Shown in pieces: positions 33,041-42,458 of a stretch of 64,000 nt of DNA. A program made the position numbers and the translations under genes. The stretch spans positions 496,001 to 560,000 of the forward strand of contig NZ_QXXQ01000002.1 in NCBI RefSeq assembly GCF_003570715.1. Direction: 5' to 3'. Below the pieces are notes generated by a model that worked only from the letters and a program-made list of their open reading frames with translations, was not told the origin of the DNA and did no database searches. Source of the stretch: Gemmobacter lutimaris. Its GTDB lineage: Bacteria; Pseudomonadota; Alphaproteobacteria; Rhodobacterales; Rhodobacteraceae. Position 1 is the stretch's first letter, and each line of letters starts with the position of its first letter.

Positions 33041-34225
33041 CTATTGCAGATCGGCGAAGGCCGATTGCAGGCGTGCCACCGCCTCGGCCACCTGCACACG
33101 CGGGGCGGCAAGGTTGAAGCGCAGGAAGTTGTCGCCGCCCAAACCGAAGCTCGCCCCGTGGTTGGCGGCGATCTTCGCGCCCTTTTCGACGCGGTCAATG
33201 AACTCGGCCGGGGCCATGCCGGTGCCCGAGAAATCGACCCATGCCAGATAGGTGGCTTCGAGGTTCATCGAGGCGAGGCCCGGAATCGCGTTCACGCCTT
33301 CGTCAAACAGGCGGCGGTTGCCGTCCAGATAGGCCATCAGCGCATCGACCCAAGCCGCGCCCTCGGCGCTGTAGGCGGCCGTCGCCATGAACAGACCGAA
33401 GGAATTGGCCGAAATCCCCATCGCATTCATCCGCGCGGCAAAGCGCGCCCGCAGTTCGGGGTTGAGCACGATCACATTGCCGGAATGTGAGCCCGCGATG
33501 TTGAAGGTCTTGGTGGTGGCGGACATGACGACCAGCCGGTCCACGATACCGGGTGCGGCCAGTGGCATGAGAGTATGTTTTTGGCCCGGATAGATCAGAT
33601 CGTGATGGATCTCGTCAGACACGAGGATCAGGTCATGCTTTTCGCAGAAGGCGGCGATGGCCTGCAATTCCGCCACGCTCCAGACCCGGCCGCCGGGATT
33701 GTGGGGCGAGCAGAGCACGAACATCTTGGTGCGCGGGGTGATCCGCGCCTCCCAGTCGGCGGTGTCAAAGACATAGCGCCCGGCCTCAATCTTCAGCGGG
33801 CATTCCACCACCTCGCGCCCGGCGGCGCGGATGACGCGGGCGAAGGCGTGATAGACCGGGGTCATCAACACCACGCCGTCACCGGGCGCGGTGAAGGCAT
33901 CGACGCAAAGGGCGGTGCCGTTCACAAGGCCATGCGTGGTGAAGATCGCCTCGGCAGGCACGTCCCAGCCATGGCGATGTGCCATCCACCAGCGGATCGC
34001 TTCCAGATAGGCGCGGTCATCGCCGTAATAGCCGTAAAGGCCGTGGGCGGCCATGTCCTCGACGGCCTTCTGCACGCAATGCGGCGGGCGGAACTCCATA
34101 TCCGCGACCCACATGGCGATCCCTTCCGCGGCCGACACGCCATAGAGCTTTTCCATCATGTCCCATTTCACCGAATGGGTGCCGTGGCGGTTGATGATCT
34201 CGTCGAAATTGGGGGCCGGGGTCAT
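33041..34225 (-). CDS. malY: MalY/PatB-type cystathionine beta-lyase/aminotransferase
   Basis: 394 residues from the ATG at 34225 (GGAAGGA upstream); a start at 34288 would add 21 unmatched residues. PLP enzyme fold type I, family signature NRHGTHSVKWDMMEKLYG and MWVADMEFRPPHCVQKAVED. The active-site stretch SATTKTFNIAGSHSGNVIV contains the PLP lysine. Known members release homocysteine/pyruvate from cystathionine or act as C-S lyases. Divergent from the def cluster over a 241-base gap that must hold both promoters. Confidence 0.9.
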   Translation of the reverse strand: MTPAPNFDEIINRHGTHSVKWDMMEKLYGVSAAEGIAMWVADMEFRPPHCVQKAVEDMAAHGLYGYYGDDRAYLEAIRWWMAHRHGWDVPAEAIFTTHGLVNGTALCVDAFTAPGDGVVLMTPVYHAFARVIRAAGREVVECPLKIEAGRYVFDTADWEARITPRTKMFVLCSPHNPGGRVWSVAELQAIAAFCEKHDLILVSDEIHHDLIYPGQKHTLMPLAAPGIVDRLVVMSATTKTFNIAGSHSGNVIVLNPELRARFAARMNAMGISANSFGLFMATAAYSAEGAAWVDALMAYLDGNRRLFDEGVNAIPGLASMNLEATYLAWVDFSGTGMAPAEFIDRVEKGAKIAANHGASFGLGGDNFLRFNLAAPRVQVAEAVARLQSAFADLQ

Positions 34226-34466
34226 GCGGATTCCTTCCGTTCGGGCGGTCTTTTGGCGCAGACTAGGCCGGGTGGGAGGAACGGGCAATCCATCGCATCG
34301 AACTGATCATATGTTGCGATACGCTGTTGCATGGTGGGAGATTTTCTCAATATCATCGCCAGATCAGGGCATCATTCCGCATGAAGGGCGGGCAGGCACC
34401 CGCTTCGCGTCACGACCTCCCTTTGCCATGGTTGCGCGGCGGGCGGACAGCGCGTAAATCAGGGCC

Positions 34467-34985
34467 ATGAAGCGCCCTATTCTTATTCATCCCGATCCGC
34501 GTCTGAAAAAGACCTGCGAGCCTGTCACCGACATCACGCCCGATCTTGCGGCGCTGGTCGAGGACATGCTGGAAACCATGTATGATGCGCCGGGCATCGG
34601 GCTGGCCGCGCCGCAGATCGGTGTGATGCGCCGGGTGATCGTGCTGGATTGCGCCAAGGCGCCCGAAGCGCCGCGCCCTCTGGTCATGCTCAACCCCGAG
34701 GTCACATGGGCCTCGGAAGATCTGTCCACCTATGAGGAGGGCTGCCTGTCGATCCCGGATCAATATGCCGAGGTCGCGCGCCCGGCCCGTGTGCGTGTCA
34801 CATGGACCGCGCTGGATGGCAGCGCGCAGGAGGAAGAGTTTTCCGATCTCTGGGCGACCTGTGTGCAGCATGAAATCGACCATCTGAACGGCAAGCTGTT
34901 CATTGATTTTCTGGGCCCGCTGAAGCGGCAGATGATCACCCGCAAGATGGAAAAGCTGAAGCGCGAACGCGCGCGGCAGGGCTGA
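34467..34985 (+). CDS. def: Peptide deformylase 1
   Basis: 172 residues. It removes the N-formyl group from new proteins using a metal. All three motifs are intact: GIGLAAPQIGV, EGCLSIP (ligand Cys93) and QHEIDHLNG (His135, catalytic Glu136, His139). It begins a tandem def-def-def-fmt array that ends in methionyl-tRNA formyltransferase, which adds the formyl group this enzyme removes. Confidence 0.95.
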   Translation: MKRPILIHPDPRLKKTCEPVTDITPDLAALVEDMLETMYDAPGIGLAAPQIGVMRRVIVLDCAKAPEAPRPLVMLNPEVTWASEDLSTYEEGCLSIPDQYAEVARPARVRVTWTALDGSAQEEEFSDLWATCVQHEIDHLNGKLFIDFLGPLKRQMITRKMEKLKRERARQG

Positions 34986-35480
34986 ATGGCGGTTCTGCCG
35001 ATCCTGCGCTGGCCCGATGTGCGGCTGGCGACGCGCTGCCTTCCGGTGGGCACGGTGGACGAAGAGGTTGGCCGTCTGGCCGCCGATATGCTGGAGACAA
35101 TGTATGCCGCGCCGGGGCGGGGGCTGGCAGCACCGCAGGTCGGGGTGCTGCGACGCATCTTCGTGATGGATACCACCTGGAAAGAAGGCACGCGCAGCCC
35201 GCGCGTCTGCATCGACCCTGATATCCTGTGGATGTCCGAAACCCGTGCCGAGGGGCCGGAGGGCTGCCTGTCCATCCCCGGCGTCACCATGCAGGTGCGT
35301 CGTGCGCAGGCGATCCGTCTGCGCTGGACCGGGCTGGATGGCAGGCTGCACGAACAGGAGTTGCATGATTTCGAGGCGGTCTGCGCCCAGCATGAATTCG
35401 ATCATCTTGACGGCATTGTGATCTTCGACCGCATTTCCCCCGAGGCCCGCGCCCGTGCGCTGGCGGAGTATGAGACATGA
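34986..35480 (+). CDS. def: Peptide deformylase 2
   Basis: 164 residues. The metal and catalytic residues are kept (EGCLSIPG with Cys94; QHEFDHLDG with His136, Glu137, His140; GRGLAAPQVGV). It diverges elsewhere, with MSETRAEGPEGCL. Its ATG follows directly on the first def stop (no gap) and its stop overlaps the third by 4 bases. Confidence 0.9.
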   Translation: MAVLPILRWPDVRLATRCLPVGTVDEEVGRLAADMLETMYAAPGRGLAAPQVGVLRRIFVMDTTWKEGTRSPRVCIDPDILWMSETRAEGPEGCLSIPGVTMQVRRAQAIRLRWTGLDGRLHEQELHDFEAVCAQHEFDHLDGIVIFDRISPEARARALAEYET

Positions 35481-35980
35481 CCGTCCGCCGCTGCATCCCC
35501 TGGCCCGACAAGCGCCTGCAAACGGTTGCCGTCCCGGTGGAGGCGATCACCGACGAGGTGCGCGCGATCTGGCGCGACATGGTTGACACGATGGAGGCGA
35601 TGCCGGGCTATGGCCTTGGTGCGCCACAGATCGGCGTCATGCAACGGCTCGCCGTCGTCGATTGCAGCGAGGAGCGCGGCAAGGTCGTGCTGATGGCCAA
35701 TCCCGAGGTGCTGCATGCCAGCGTGCAGTTCCGTGAGCACGAGGAAGCCAGCCCCAACCTGCCCGGCGTGTCCGCCGTCATCAGCCGCCCGCGTGCGGTC
35801 ACGGTGCGGTTCCTGAATGCCGGGGGCGAGATGGAGGAGCGCGATTTCGTGAACCTCTGGGCGACCTCGGTGCAACACCAGATCGACCATCTGAACGGCC
35901 GGATGTATTTCGACCATCTGAAACCGCTGAAACGCAAGATGCTGCTGCAAAAGGCCGAAAAGCTGCGGAGGCGCGGATGA
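35477..35980 (+). CDS. Peptide deformylase-like protein 3, probable pseudoenzyme
   Basis: 167 residues with the overall deformylase framework ([34 protein letters not shown]). It lacks the active site: the EGCLS motif is EASPNLP, so the metal-ligand Cys becomes Ser92, and HExxH reads HQIDH, so the catalytic Glu is Gln135. It cannot bind the metal or do the deformylase chemistry by the normal route. The frame is intact and tightly coupled (4-base overlaps on both sides), arguing for a selected non-catalytic role rather than decay (inference). Confidence 0.85.
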   Translation: MTVRRCIPWPDKRLQTVAVPVEAITDEVRAIWRDMVDTMEAMPGYGLGAPQIGVMQRLAVVDCSEERGKVVLMANPEVLHASVQFREHEEASPNLPGVSAVISRPRAVTVRFLNAGGEMEERDFVNLWATSVQHQIDHLNGRMYFDHLKPLKRKMLLQKAEKLRRRG

Positions 35981-36873
35981 AGGTCGTGTTCATGGGGACG
36001 CCCGACTTCTCGGTCCCCGTGCTGGAGGCACTGGCCGCGGCGCATGATGTGGTCTGCGTCTATAGCCAGCCGCCGCGCCCGGCGGGCCGGGGCAAGAAAG
36101 ACCGCTCCTCGCCAGTGCAGGCGCGGGCCGAGGCTTTGGGCATCCCGGTGCGCCATCCGGTCAGCCTGAAAGGCGCCGAGGCGCAGGCCGATTTCGCGGC
36201 GCTGGGTGCCGATGTCGCGGTGGTGGTGGCCTATGGCCTGATCCTGCCGCAAGCGGTGCTGGATGCGCCGCGCCATGGCTGTCTGAACATCCATGCCTCG
36301 CTTCTGCCGCGCTGGCGCGGGGCGGCGCCGATCCATCGCGCCATCATGGCGGGGGATGCGGAAACCGGCGTCTGCATCATGCAGATGGAGGCGGGGCTGG
36401 ATACCGGCCCGGTTCTGCTGCGCGAGGCGACGGTGATCGGCCCCGAGGAAACCACCGGCGCGCTGCACGACCGGCTGAGCACGATGGGCGCACGGCTGAT
36501 CCTTGAGGCGCTGTCACGCCTGTCGGATCTGCGCCCCGAGCCGCAACCCGACGCGGGCGTGACCTATGCCGCAAAGATCGACAAGGCCGAAGCGCGGGTG
36601 GACTGGTCCGCCCCGGCAGTCGAGGTCGATCGGCTGATCCGCGGCCTTTCGCCCTTTCCCGGCGCATGGTGCGAGGTGGCGGGAGAACGGGTGAAGCTGC
36701 TGGCAAGCCGTCTGGTCGAAGGGCAGGGCGCACCGGGGCAGGTGTTGGGCGGCCTGCGCATCGCCTGCGGCACTGGCGCGGTGGAGATCACGCTGGCGCA
36801 GCGCGAGGGCAAGCGCGCCATGGCGCCCGAGGATTTCCTGCGCGGCTTCACTTTGCCCGAAACCATCGGCTGA
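35977..36873 (+). CDS. fmt: Methionyl-tRNA formyltransferase
   Basis: 298 residues. It formylates initiator Met-tRNA with 10-formyl-tetrahydrofolate. Motifs: [18 protein letters not shown] near the start, the catalytic region [20 protein letters not shown] with Asn/His, and ITGVCIMQM-type segment (here [19 protein letters not shown]). The C-terminal OB-like domain begins near residue 205 ([15 protein letters not shown]). ATG at 35977 overlaps the third def-like stop. A short hairpin (36876-36892) follows the stop. Confidence 0.95.
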   Translation: MKVVFMGTPDFSVPVLEALAAAHDVVCVYSQPPRPAGRGKKDRSSPVQARAEALGIPVRHPVSLKGAEAQADFAALGADVAVVVAYGLILPQAVLDAPRHGCLNIHASLLPRWRGAAPIHRAIMAGDAETGVCIMQMEAGLDTGPVLLREATVIGPEETTGALHDRLSTMGARLILEALSRLSDLRPEPQPDAGVTYAAKIDKAEARVDWSAPAVEVDRLIRGLSPFPGAWCEVAGERVKLLASRLVEGQGAPGQVLGGLRIACGTGAVEITLAQREGKRAMAPEDFLRGFTLPETIG

Positions 36874-37235
36874 TCCTGACAGGTTTTGTCAGCACGGGGT
36901 TGGCACATTATCCCCGAAAGGGGAAAGGCCATGACGATTCAGGAAGTTCGATACTGGGCCCTTACGGGCTCTGCCGATCATGCCACCACCGGGCGCGCAC
37001 TGGGTATCGTTCAGGTCTGCCATGGCAAGGTGGCGCTGTTGGGCCGATCTGCCTGTTGCTGGACCGGCTTGACCTGACGCGGGGTTTGCGTTCTGGGGCA
37101 TGGCCTTCCGCTATGACCTGCGCGAACTGACGGCGGCAGATTTCACCTGCATCGCCGGGGCCATGGGCTGTGGCATGGACATGGACCCGCCCTTGCGCCA
37201 AGCTGGAGCCGGATGATCCGCTGCGAGGCTTGGCC
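36874..37235. other. 362-base gap without a clear gene (fmt to YeaQ)
   Basis: After the fmt stop comes a 6-base-arm hairpin CTGACA-GGTTT-TGTCAG (36876-36892), without a T-run. Then a CCCC-GAAA-GGGG hairpin (36912-36923) overlaps the ribosome-binding sequence of a 48-codon open frame starting at 36931. Further coding-like pieces appear in other frames to 37216. I read this as either a very small gene or the remains of a decayed one. Confidence 0.4.
36931..37216 (+). pseudogene. Possible decayed small gene
   Basis: Two short frames in different phases, 36931-37077 (48 codons, ending at TGA) and 37100-37216 (38 codons, including YDLRELTAADFTCIAGAMG), lie end to end with a third frame carrying LLLDRLDLTRGLRSGAW between them. 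A good site (GGGGAAAGG) precedes the first ATG. Together they look like one small protein broken by frameshifts, but neither piece has a family I recognise. Confidence 0.25.
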
Positions 37236-37469
37236 ATGAACTTTCTGCTTATCCTGATCGTCGGCGCGGCGGCAGGGTTTCTTGCCACCCGCTTCATGCG
37301 GGTGCAGGCCGATGTGCCGACCACGGTGTTCATCGGCACAGTCGGTGCCGGGCTGGCCTGGGTGATCGTGCGGCTGCTGACGCGGCTGGCAAGCTCGGGC
37401 CTGATGTTCGTGCTGGCGGTCGTAGGCGCCATGGCGCTGATCTGGCTGTGGCAGCGCTTTAGCCGCTGA
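37236..37469 (+). CDS. GlsB/YeaQ/YmgE-type small membrane protein
   Basis: 77 residues. Three short hydrophobic spans: MNFLLILIVGAAAGFLATRF, FIGTVGAGLAWVIVRLL and LMFVLAVVGAMALIWLW. This matches the transglycosylase-associated/stress membrane protein family (GlsB/YeaQ). ATG at 37236; an upstream frame start at 37170 adds nothing recognisable. Its 3' end overlaps the converging TetR gene by 11 bases. Confidence 0.65.
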   Translation: MNFLLILIVGAAAGFLATRFMRVQADVPTTVFIGTVGAGLAWVIVRLLTRLASSGLMFVLAVVGAMALIWLWQRFSR

Positions 37470-37983
37470 GCCGTTTGACCGCATCCTTCAGACGGAACCC
37501 CTTGCCACCTGCGGGTTGCCAGAGCCTTTGCCCCTGCCATGCCGCGAACAGCAGCGCGGCGGCCTCTTGCGCCTTGGCGCCGCCGCCTAAACGCAGGGCA
37601 ATGGCCGTTTCGACCCGCTGGCGCCACCGATCGGCGCGTTCGCGCAGCACCGGATCACGGAAATCGGCGGCCAGATGCGACAGGTCGGCCGTTTCCGGTG
37701 TGTCGGCCCCCAGAGCCTTGAGGAAGGCCTGCGCCCCCTTGGCATTCAGCGGCGCATCGGCCTCGGCTGTATCGGTCGCGGCCTCCAGCGCCTCCCACCC
37801 GGCGGCGAGGGCGCTGTGCACCATCGCCTCGCGCGTGCCAAAGCGCTGCACCAGCGTCGGCGCGGCAAGGCCGATGGCGCGGGCAACGGTCTGGAAAGAG
37901 ACCGCGCGTTCGCCGTCGCGCGCGATCATGCGCCGGATTTCGGCGTAGACATCGGTATCGGGGATGATCTTTCTGCGGGCCAT
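37459..37983 (-). CDS. TetR/AcrR family transcriptional regulator
   Basis: 174 residues from the ATG at 37983. N-terminal helix-turn-helix RAVSFQTVARAIGLAAPTLV QRF-type segment (residues 25-55), then a helical ligand domain. Upstream frame to 38118 has no family match. The 3' end overlaps the YeaQ-type gene. It is downstream of the TRIC channel gene on the same strand, a possible target; target unknown. Confidence 0.85.
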   Translation of the reverse strand: MARRKIIPDTDVYAEIRRMIARDGERAVSFQTVARAIGLAAPTLVQRFGTREAMVHSALAAGWEALEAATDTAEADAPLNAKGAQAFLKALGADTPETADLSHLAADFRDPVLRERADRWRQRVETAIALRLGGGAKAQEAAALLFAAWQGQRLWQPAGGKGFRLKDAVKRLSG

Positions 37984-38020
37984 GTGCCGATCATAGCCAC
38001 AGGATTGTAAAGGAAAAGCC

Positions 38021-38647
38021 TCAGCGCAAACCGTCACGCGGCGGGCGGGGGCGATAGACCGGCAAACGCCATCCCAGCGCCACCGAGCCGGCCCGCAGGG
38101 TGAAGGTGGCAGCAGCACAGGCGATCAGCGCGGTTTCGCGGCCCATGCCCGCCAACAGCAGGGCGGCGAGTGCCCCCGCAAAGGCGGCGGTGACGTAAAG
38201 CTCCCCCTGTTTCAGCACCAGCGGCACCTCGTTGCACACCACATCGCGCATGAGGCCGCCCATGCAGCCGGTGGCGACGCCCATCAGGATGACGACCGGC
38301 CAGCCAAGCCCGGCATCCAGCGCCACCGCCACCCCGGCGGGCACGGCCACGGCCAGCGCGAAAGCATCGAGCCAGAGCAGTGTCTTGTAGCGGCTTTCCA
38401 GAAGATGCGCGGTGAAGAACACCAGAACGGCGGCCAGTGCGGGCACCGCCAGAATACCGGGATCGGCGATCCAGAACACAGCCTCGCGGTTGATCAGCAC
38501 ATCGCGCAACGTGCCGCCGCCAAGGGCCGTCAGGCAGGCGATGAAGACGAAGCCCACCAGATCAAGCTGCGCCCGGCTGGCGACCAGCGCCCCGGTCAGC
38601 GCAAAGACCAGAACCGAGGCGTGATCCAGCGCCCCGATCAGTGTCAT
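38021..38647 (-). CDS. TRIC-type cation channel family protein (UPF0126)
   Basis: 208 residues with seven hydrophobic segments in two similar halves. Paired motifs [20 protein letters not shown] and [20 protein letters not shown] with the second-half [20 protein letters not shown]. This internal repeat with the kinked glycine signature matches the bacterial TRIC family, which conducts monovalent cations. ATG at 38647 overlaps the rnhA stop by 4 bases. Confidence 0.92.
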   Translation of the reverse strand: MTLIGALDHASVLVFALTGALVASRAQLDLVGFVFIACLTALGGGTLRDVLINREAVFWIADPGILAVPALAAVLVFFTAHLLESRYKTLLWLDAFALAVAVPAGVAVALDAGLGWPVVILMGVATGCMGGLMRDVVCNEVPLVLKQGELYVTAAFAGALAALLLAGMGRETALIACAAATFTLRAGSVALGWRLPVYRPRPPRDGLR

Positions 38648-39108
38648 GCCGCGCCCTGCTTCTTGAAGGGGGCCATGCCCTCACGCGCCAGTTCGTCGGC
38701 GCGTTCATTTTCGGCATGTCCGGCATGGCCCTTGATCCAGCGCCATTCGACCTTGTGCCGCGCCTGCGCCTCGTCCAGCCGCTGCCACAGATCGACATTC
38801 TTCACCGGCTTGCGGTCGGCGGTTTTCCAGCCATTCTTCTTCCAGCCGAAGATCCAGCCGGTGACGCCGTTCTTCACATAGGCGCTGTCGGTAACGACAA
38901 TGATTTCCGACGGGCGGCTCAGCGCCTCCAGCGCGGAAATGGCGGCCAGAAGCTCCATCCGGTTGTTGGTGGTATCGGCCTCGCCGCCGTTCAGCGTGCG
39001 TTCCTTCACCACCACCTCGCCCTCGCGCGCCAGCAGCAGAACCCCCCAGCCGCCGGGGCCGGGATTGCCGGAACAGGCGCCATCGGTATAGGCGAAAAGC
39101 TGGGGCAT
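38644..39108 (-). CDS. rnhA: Ribonuclease HI
   Basis: 154 residues. It degrades RNA in RNA-DNA hybrids. The metal-binding acidic residues are visible: Asp in [19 protein letters not shown], Glu in [18 protein letters not shown], Asp in [17 protein letters not shown], and the last Asp in [11 protein letters not shown]. The [15 protein letters not shown] region with the catalytic His is present. It lies between the TRIC and DUF3429 genes on the minus strand. Confidence 0.97.
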   Translation of the reverse strand: MPQLFAYTDGACSGNPGPGGWGVLLLAREGEVVVKERTLNGGEADTTNNRMELLAAISALEALSRPSEIIVVTDSAYVKNGVTGWIFGWKKNGWKTADRKPVKNVDLWQRLDEAQARHKVEWRWIKGHAGHAENERADELAREGMAPFKKQGAA

Positions 39109-39135
39109 CGGGTTTCCTTTCCTTGCACGCCCGCC

Positions 39136-39564
39136 TTACAGCGCGACGCTGAGGGATGCCAGAACCCCGATGGTCAGCATGAGCCGCAGCCGCATCCACC
39201 AGGCGGGGGCCAGCCCCTCGTTCCAGAACCAGAAATCGAACGCCAGAAGCACGGTATAGCCGGCGATCAGGGCAAGAAGCGGGTAGGGATGGCCCGGCGC
39301 CAGCGCCAGAAAGGCCCAGAGTGCGGGGATCGTGGCAAGAATATAGGCCACCCATGCCTCGCGCCCCTCGGCCCGCGTGGCAAAGCCCCACAGGGCACCG
39401 GACAGAAAGCAAAGGATGATCACGCCGTAATGCACCAGCATCCGGTTGCCGTCGGCCAGGGCGGCCAGCAGCGGATGCGCCACCGGCCAGCGCGCCAGAG
39501 ACGCCCCCGCCAGAAACGGCGTCAGGCCCAGAAGGCCCAGAATAGCAACGGGTTGCGGGATCAT
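39136..39564 (-). CDS. DUF3429 membrane protein
   Basis: 142 residues from the ATG at 39564, with five hydrophobic segments. Motifs MIPQPVAILGLLGLTPFLAG, YGVIILCFLSGALWGFA, and YTVLLAFDFWFWNEGLAPAW match DUF3429. The role is unknown. It overlaps the start of the LysE-type gene by 4 bases (ATG within), so the two are co-transcribed. Confidence 0.85.
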   Translation of the reverse strand: MIPQPVAILGLLGLTPFLAGASLARWPVAHPLLAALADGNRMLVHYGVIILCFLSGALWGFATRAEGREAWVAYILATIPALWAFLALAPGHPYPLLALIAGYTVLLAFDFWFWNEGLAPAWWMRLRLMLTIGVLASLSVAL

Positions 39565-40169
39565 GCGGCGCGCTCCATCGCCAGTTTCACGCCCAGTCCA
39601 GCGAAGGACAGGGCAAAGGCGCGGCGCATCCATGTCATCACCCGCGTGCTGCCCAGAATGGCACGGCGGCCCGAGGCGGCAACGATGGCGTAAAGCACGA
39701 AGGTCGCAAAGGTCATGGCGGCAAAACCGAGACCGAGTTCGATCATCTGCCCTGGCGTGGCCCCGGTGGTCGGCAGGAATTGCGGCAGGAAGGCCACGAA
39801 GAACAGCGGCAGCTTGGGGTTGAGGATGTTCAGCATCACCCCGCGCGTGATGATGCGCGCCGTGCTGGCCGGGGCGGCGGGGGCAATATCCATGCCGCCC
39901 CGCCCGCGCAACACGGCCCAGGCCATCCACAACAGATAGGCGACGCCAGCATATTTCACGGTCTGGAACAGCACCGCGCTGGTCAGCAGGATCGCGGCCA
40001 GACCGGCCAGCGCGACGATCATGTGCAGGATGGTGGCCAGCGTGCAGCCGGTGGCGGCCCAGACCCCGGCACGGAACCCGCCGCCAAGGGTGACGGACAG
40101 CGTGTAGACCACGCCGATACCGGGGCTGATGCAGACAATGAAAGCGGTCACGAGAAATTCGGGCGACAT
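39561..40169 (-). CDS. LysE/RhtB family amino acid exporter
   Basis: 202 residues from the ATG at 40169, preceded by GGAGG. Six membrane spans. The start MSPEFLVTAFIVCISPGIGV and GVMLNILNPKLPLFFVAFLP are the LysE translocator signatures. The exported amino acid is not indicated. Start alternatives further upstream (40202) lack a ribosome site. Confidence 0.9.
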   Translation of the reverse strand: MSPEFLVTAFIVCISPGIGVVYTLSVTLGGGFRAGVWAATGCTLATILHMIVALAGLAAILLTSAVLFQTVKYAGVAYLLWMAWAVLRGRGGMDIAPAAPASTARIITRGVMLNILNPKLPLFFVAFLPQFLPTTGATPGQMIELGLGFAAMTFATFVLYAIVAASGRRAILGSTRVMTWMRRAFALSFAGLGVKLAMERAA

Positions 40170-40235
40170 GGAAACCTCCGCTGTTTGCGCCAGACTAGGC
40201 ACTCGCGCGGTGGTGGCAAGCCCTTCGATGCGTGC

Positions 40236-41192
40236 CTATTCCGCCATGCGCAGGATGCGGGGCACCTTGAACTCCACATGCTCCTTCGCGGTTTCAACCA
40301 GTTCCACCGTGGTGTCGAACCGTGCCCGGAAGGCATCAATGACCTCGTTCACCAGCACCTCGGGGGCGCTGGCGCCTGCGGTGATGCCAACGGCGCGGAT
40401 ACCCTCCAGCGCGCGCCAGTCGATGTCGGTGGCACGCTGCACCAGTTGGGCATAGGCGCAGCCATTGGCACGGCCCACCTCGACCAGACGCCGCGAGTTC
40501 GAGGAATTGGGCGCCCCGATCACCAGAAGCGCGTCGATCTGCCCGGCGATGGCCTTGACGCTGGCCTGCCGGTTGGTGGTGGCATAGCAGATGTCTTCCT
40601 TATGCGGGCCGACAATGGCCGGAAACCGTGCCTTCAATGCCGCGACAATCTCGATCGTGTCATCCACCGAAAGCGTGGTCTGCGTGATGAAGGCGAGTTT
40701 TTCGGGGTCTCGCGGGTGAACCGCAGCCACATCGGCGACGGTTTCCACCAGCAGCACCTCACCCGCAGGCAGTTGCCCCATGGTGCCGATGGTCTCGGGG
40801 TGGCCAGCATGGCCGATCATGATCATCTGAAGGCCGTTTTCATGGTGCCGCTCGGCCTCGATATGCACCTTGCTGACCAACGGGCAGGTGGCATCGACCC
40901 AGATCATCTCGCGCGCCTGTGCGGCGGCGGGCACCGATTTCGGCACGCCATGGGCGGAAAAGATCACGGGGCGGTCGTCGGGCACCTCGTCCAGTTCCTC
41001 GACGAAGACGGCGCCAAGCGCCTTCAGCCCGTCCACCACGAATTTGTTGTGCACGATCTCGTGCCGGACATAGACCGGGGCGCCCCATTTCTGAAGCGCG
41101 ATCTCGACGATCTTGATGGCGCGGTCCACACCGGCGCAAAAGCCGCGCGGGGCGGCGAGGTATAGGGTCAGCGGCGGTTTCGGATCGGTCAT
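40236..41192 (-). CDS. ispH: 4-Hydroxy-3-methylbut-2-enyl diphosphate reductase
   Basis: 318 residues. Last enzyme of the non-mevalonate isoprenoid pathway, making IPP and DMAPP; a 4Fe-4S protein. The three cluster cysteines lie in [34 protein letters not shown] and [17 protein letters not shown]. The conserved [10 protein letters not shown] and [15 protein letters not shown] are present. Isolated on the minus strand between the LysE exporter and YqaA. Confidence 0.97.
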   Translation of the reverse strand: MTDPKPPLTLYLAAPRGFCAGVDRAIKIVEIALQKWGAPVYVRHEIVHNKFVVDGLKALGAVFVEELDEVPDDRPVIFSAHGVPKSVPAAAQAREMIWVDATCPLVSKVHIEAERHHENGLQMIMIGHAGHPETIGTMGQLPAGEVLLVETVADVAAVHPRDPEKLAFITQTTLSVDDTIEIVAALKARFPAIVGPHKEDICYATTNRQASVKAIAGQIDALLVIGAPNSSNSRRLVEVGRANGCAYAQLVQRATDIDWRALEGIRAVGITAGASAPEVLVNEVIDAFRARFDTTVELVETAKEHVEFKVPRILRMAE

Positions 41193-41238
41193 CGGGGGCC
41201 TCGTTCGCGTCTGGCTTCCAGCTAAGCGCTCGGGCGGC

Positions 41239-41676
41239 TCAGGTCCAGCCCCAGGAGATCACACCGGCGGTCACACCGGCAAGAACGGCATAGCGCGCGG
41301 TCTTGGCAAAGCCCACGATCAACAGGAATTGCCACAAGGGAACCCGGAAGGCCCCTGCCAGCAGGCAGATCACATCGCCCAGCGGCGCCCAGCTGAGCAA
41401 CAGGCTTAGCTTGCCCCAGCGCCGATACCAGCTTTCGGCACGGGCCATCCGTTCGGCAGGCAGGCGCAGACGGTGTTCGATGGCTCGGGCGCCACGCCCC
41501 ATCGCCCATGTCACGGCGGAGCCTGCGGTATTGGCCAGTCCGGCCAGCAGGATCATCGGCGCAATCGGGGCGGAGTCTGCAAGTTGCAGGCCCACGAATA
41601 CGGCTTCGGATTGCATCGGAAGCGGCGTTGCGGCCAGAAAGGCGGCCAGCATCAGACCGGTCAGGGCGAGAATCAC
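41239..41676 (-). CDS. YqaA/DedA-like small membrane protein
   Basis: 145 residues, GTG start. Four to five hydrophobic segments in the SNARE-associated/DedA style: [38 protein letters not shown], then [20 protein letters not shown] and [14 protein letters not shown]. This is the YqaA subgroup. Its function is not known; relatives influence membrane homeostasis. Confidence 0.85.
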   Translation of the reverse strand: MILALTGLMLAAFLAATPLPMQSEAVFVGLQLADSAPIAPMILLAGLANTAGSAVTWAMGRGARAIEHRLRLPAERMARAESWYRRWGKLSLLLSWAPLGDVICLLAGAFRVPLWQFLLIVGFAKTARYAVLAGVTAGVISWGWT

Positions 41677-41735
41677 GGCGCTGTCATCGGAATGTCATCC
41701 CGGCCGCCCTTCTGGGGAGGGCGACCGGAACAGGA

Positions 41736-42314
41736 TCACTGGCCGCTGGCCTGCGGCAGATCCTCACGTTCGATCACGCGCGGCTCGCGCGGCGGGCGGC
41801 CGATGACTTCGCGCAGTTCGTCCAGCTCGATGAAATTGTCGGCCTGGCGACGCAGTTCGTCGGCGATCATGGGCGGCTGGCTGCGGATGGTCGAAACAAC
41901 CGAAACGCGAACGCCCTGACGTTGCAGGCTTTCGACCAGCGGCCGGAAATCGCCATCGCCCGAGAACAGCACAATATGATCGACCCGCGGCGCCAGTTCC
42001 ATGGCGTTCACGGTCAGTTCGATATCCATATTGCCCTTCACCTTCCGGCGACCCTGGCTGTCGGTATATTCCTTGGCCGGTTTCGTCACCATGGTAAAGC
42101 CGTTGTAATGGAGCCAGTCCACCAGCGGCCGGATCGGCGAATAATCGTCGTTTTCCAGCAGCGCCGTATAGTAGAAGGCCCGCAACAGCTTGCCCCGGCG
42201 CATGAACTCCTGCCGCAGAAGCTTGTAGTCGATGTCAAACCCAAGCGCCTTTGCAGCCGCGTAAAGGTTTGATCCGTCTATGAACAGCGCAAGCCGTTCG
42301 TCCTTGTAAAACAT
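41736..42314 (-). CDS. NYN domain protein (LabA/DUF88-like)
   Basis: 192 residues. NYN/PIN-like fold with conserved acidic positions: RLALFIDGSNLYAAAKALGF, NMDIELTVNAMELAPRVDHI and VLFSGDGDFRPLVESLQRQG. Family members are putative metal-dependent RNases. Start ATG at 42314, divergent from folK over 144 bases. The C-terminal 40 residues are variable and Arg-rich. Confidence 0.88.
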   Translation of the reverse strand: MFYKDERLALFIDGSNLYAAAKALGFDIDYKLLRQEFMRRGKLLRAFYYTALLENDDYSPIRPLVDWLHYNGFTMVTKPAKEYTDSQGRRKVKGNMDIELTVNAMELAPRVDHIVLFSGDGDFRPLVESLQRQGVRVSVVSTIRSQPPMIADELRRQADNFIELDELREVIGRPPREPRVIEREDLPQASGQ

Positions 42315-42458
42315 ATCATTTTCCCCTCAAATGTCTCTCGCAAACAACGTCAAAACAGGTATGGCTGTCCGGCAGGCTGCCGCGGGAAACAGTAGTCGAT
42401 ACCAAGTCGCCCACGTTTTGCACAACCTATACTTAAGAGACTATCATTGAATACGGCG

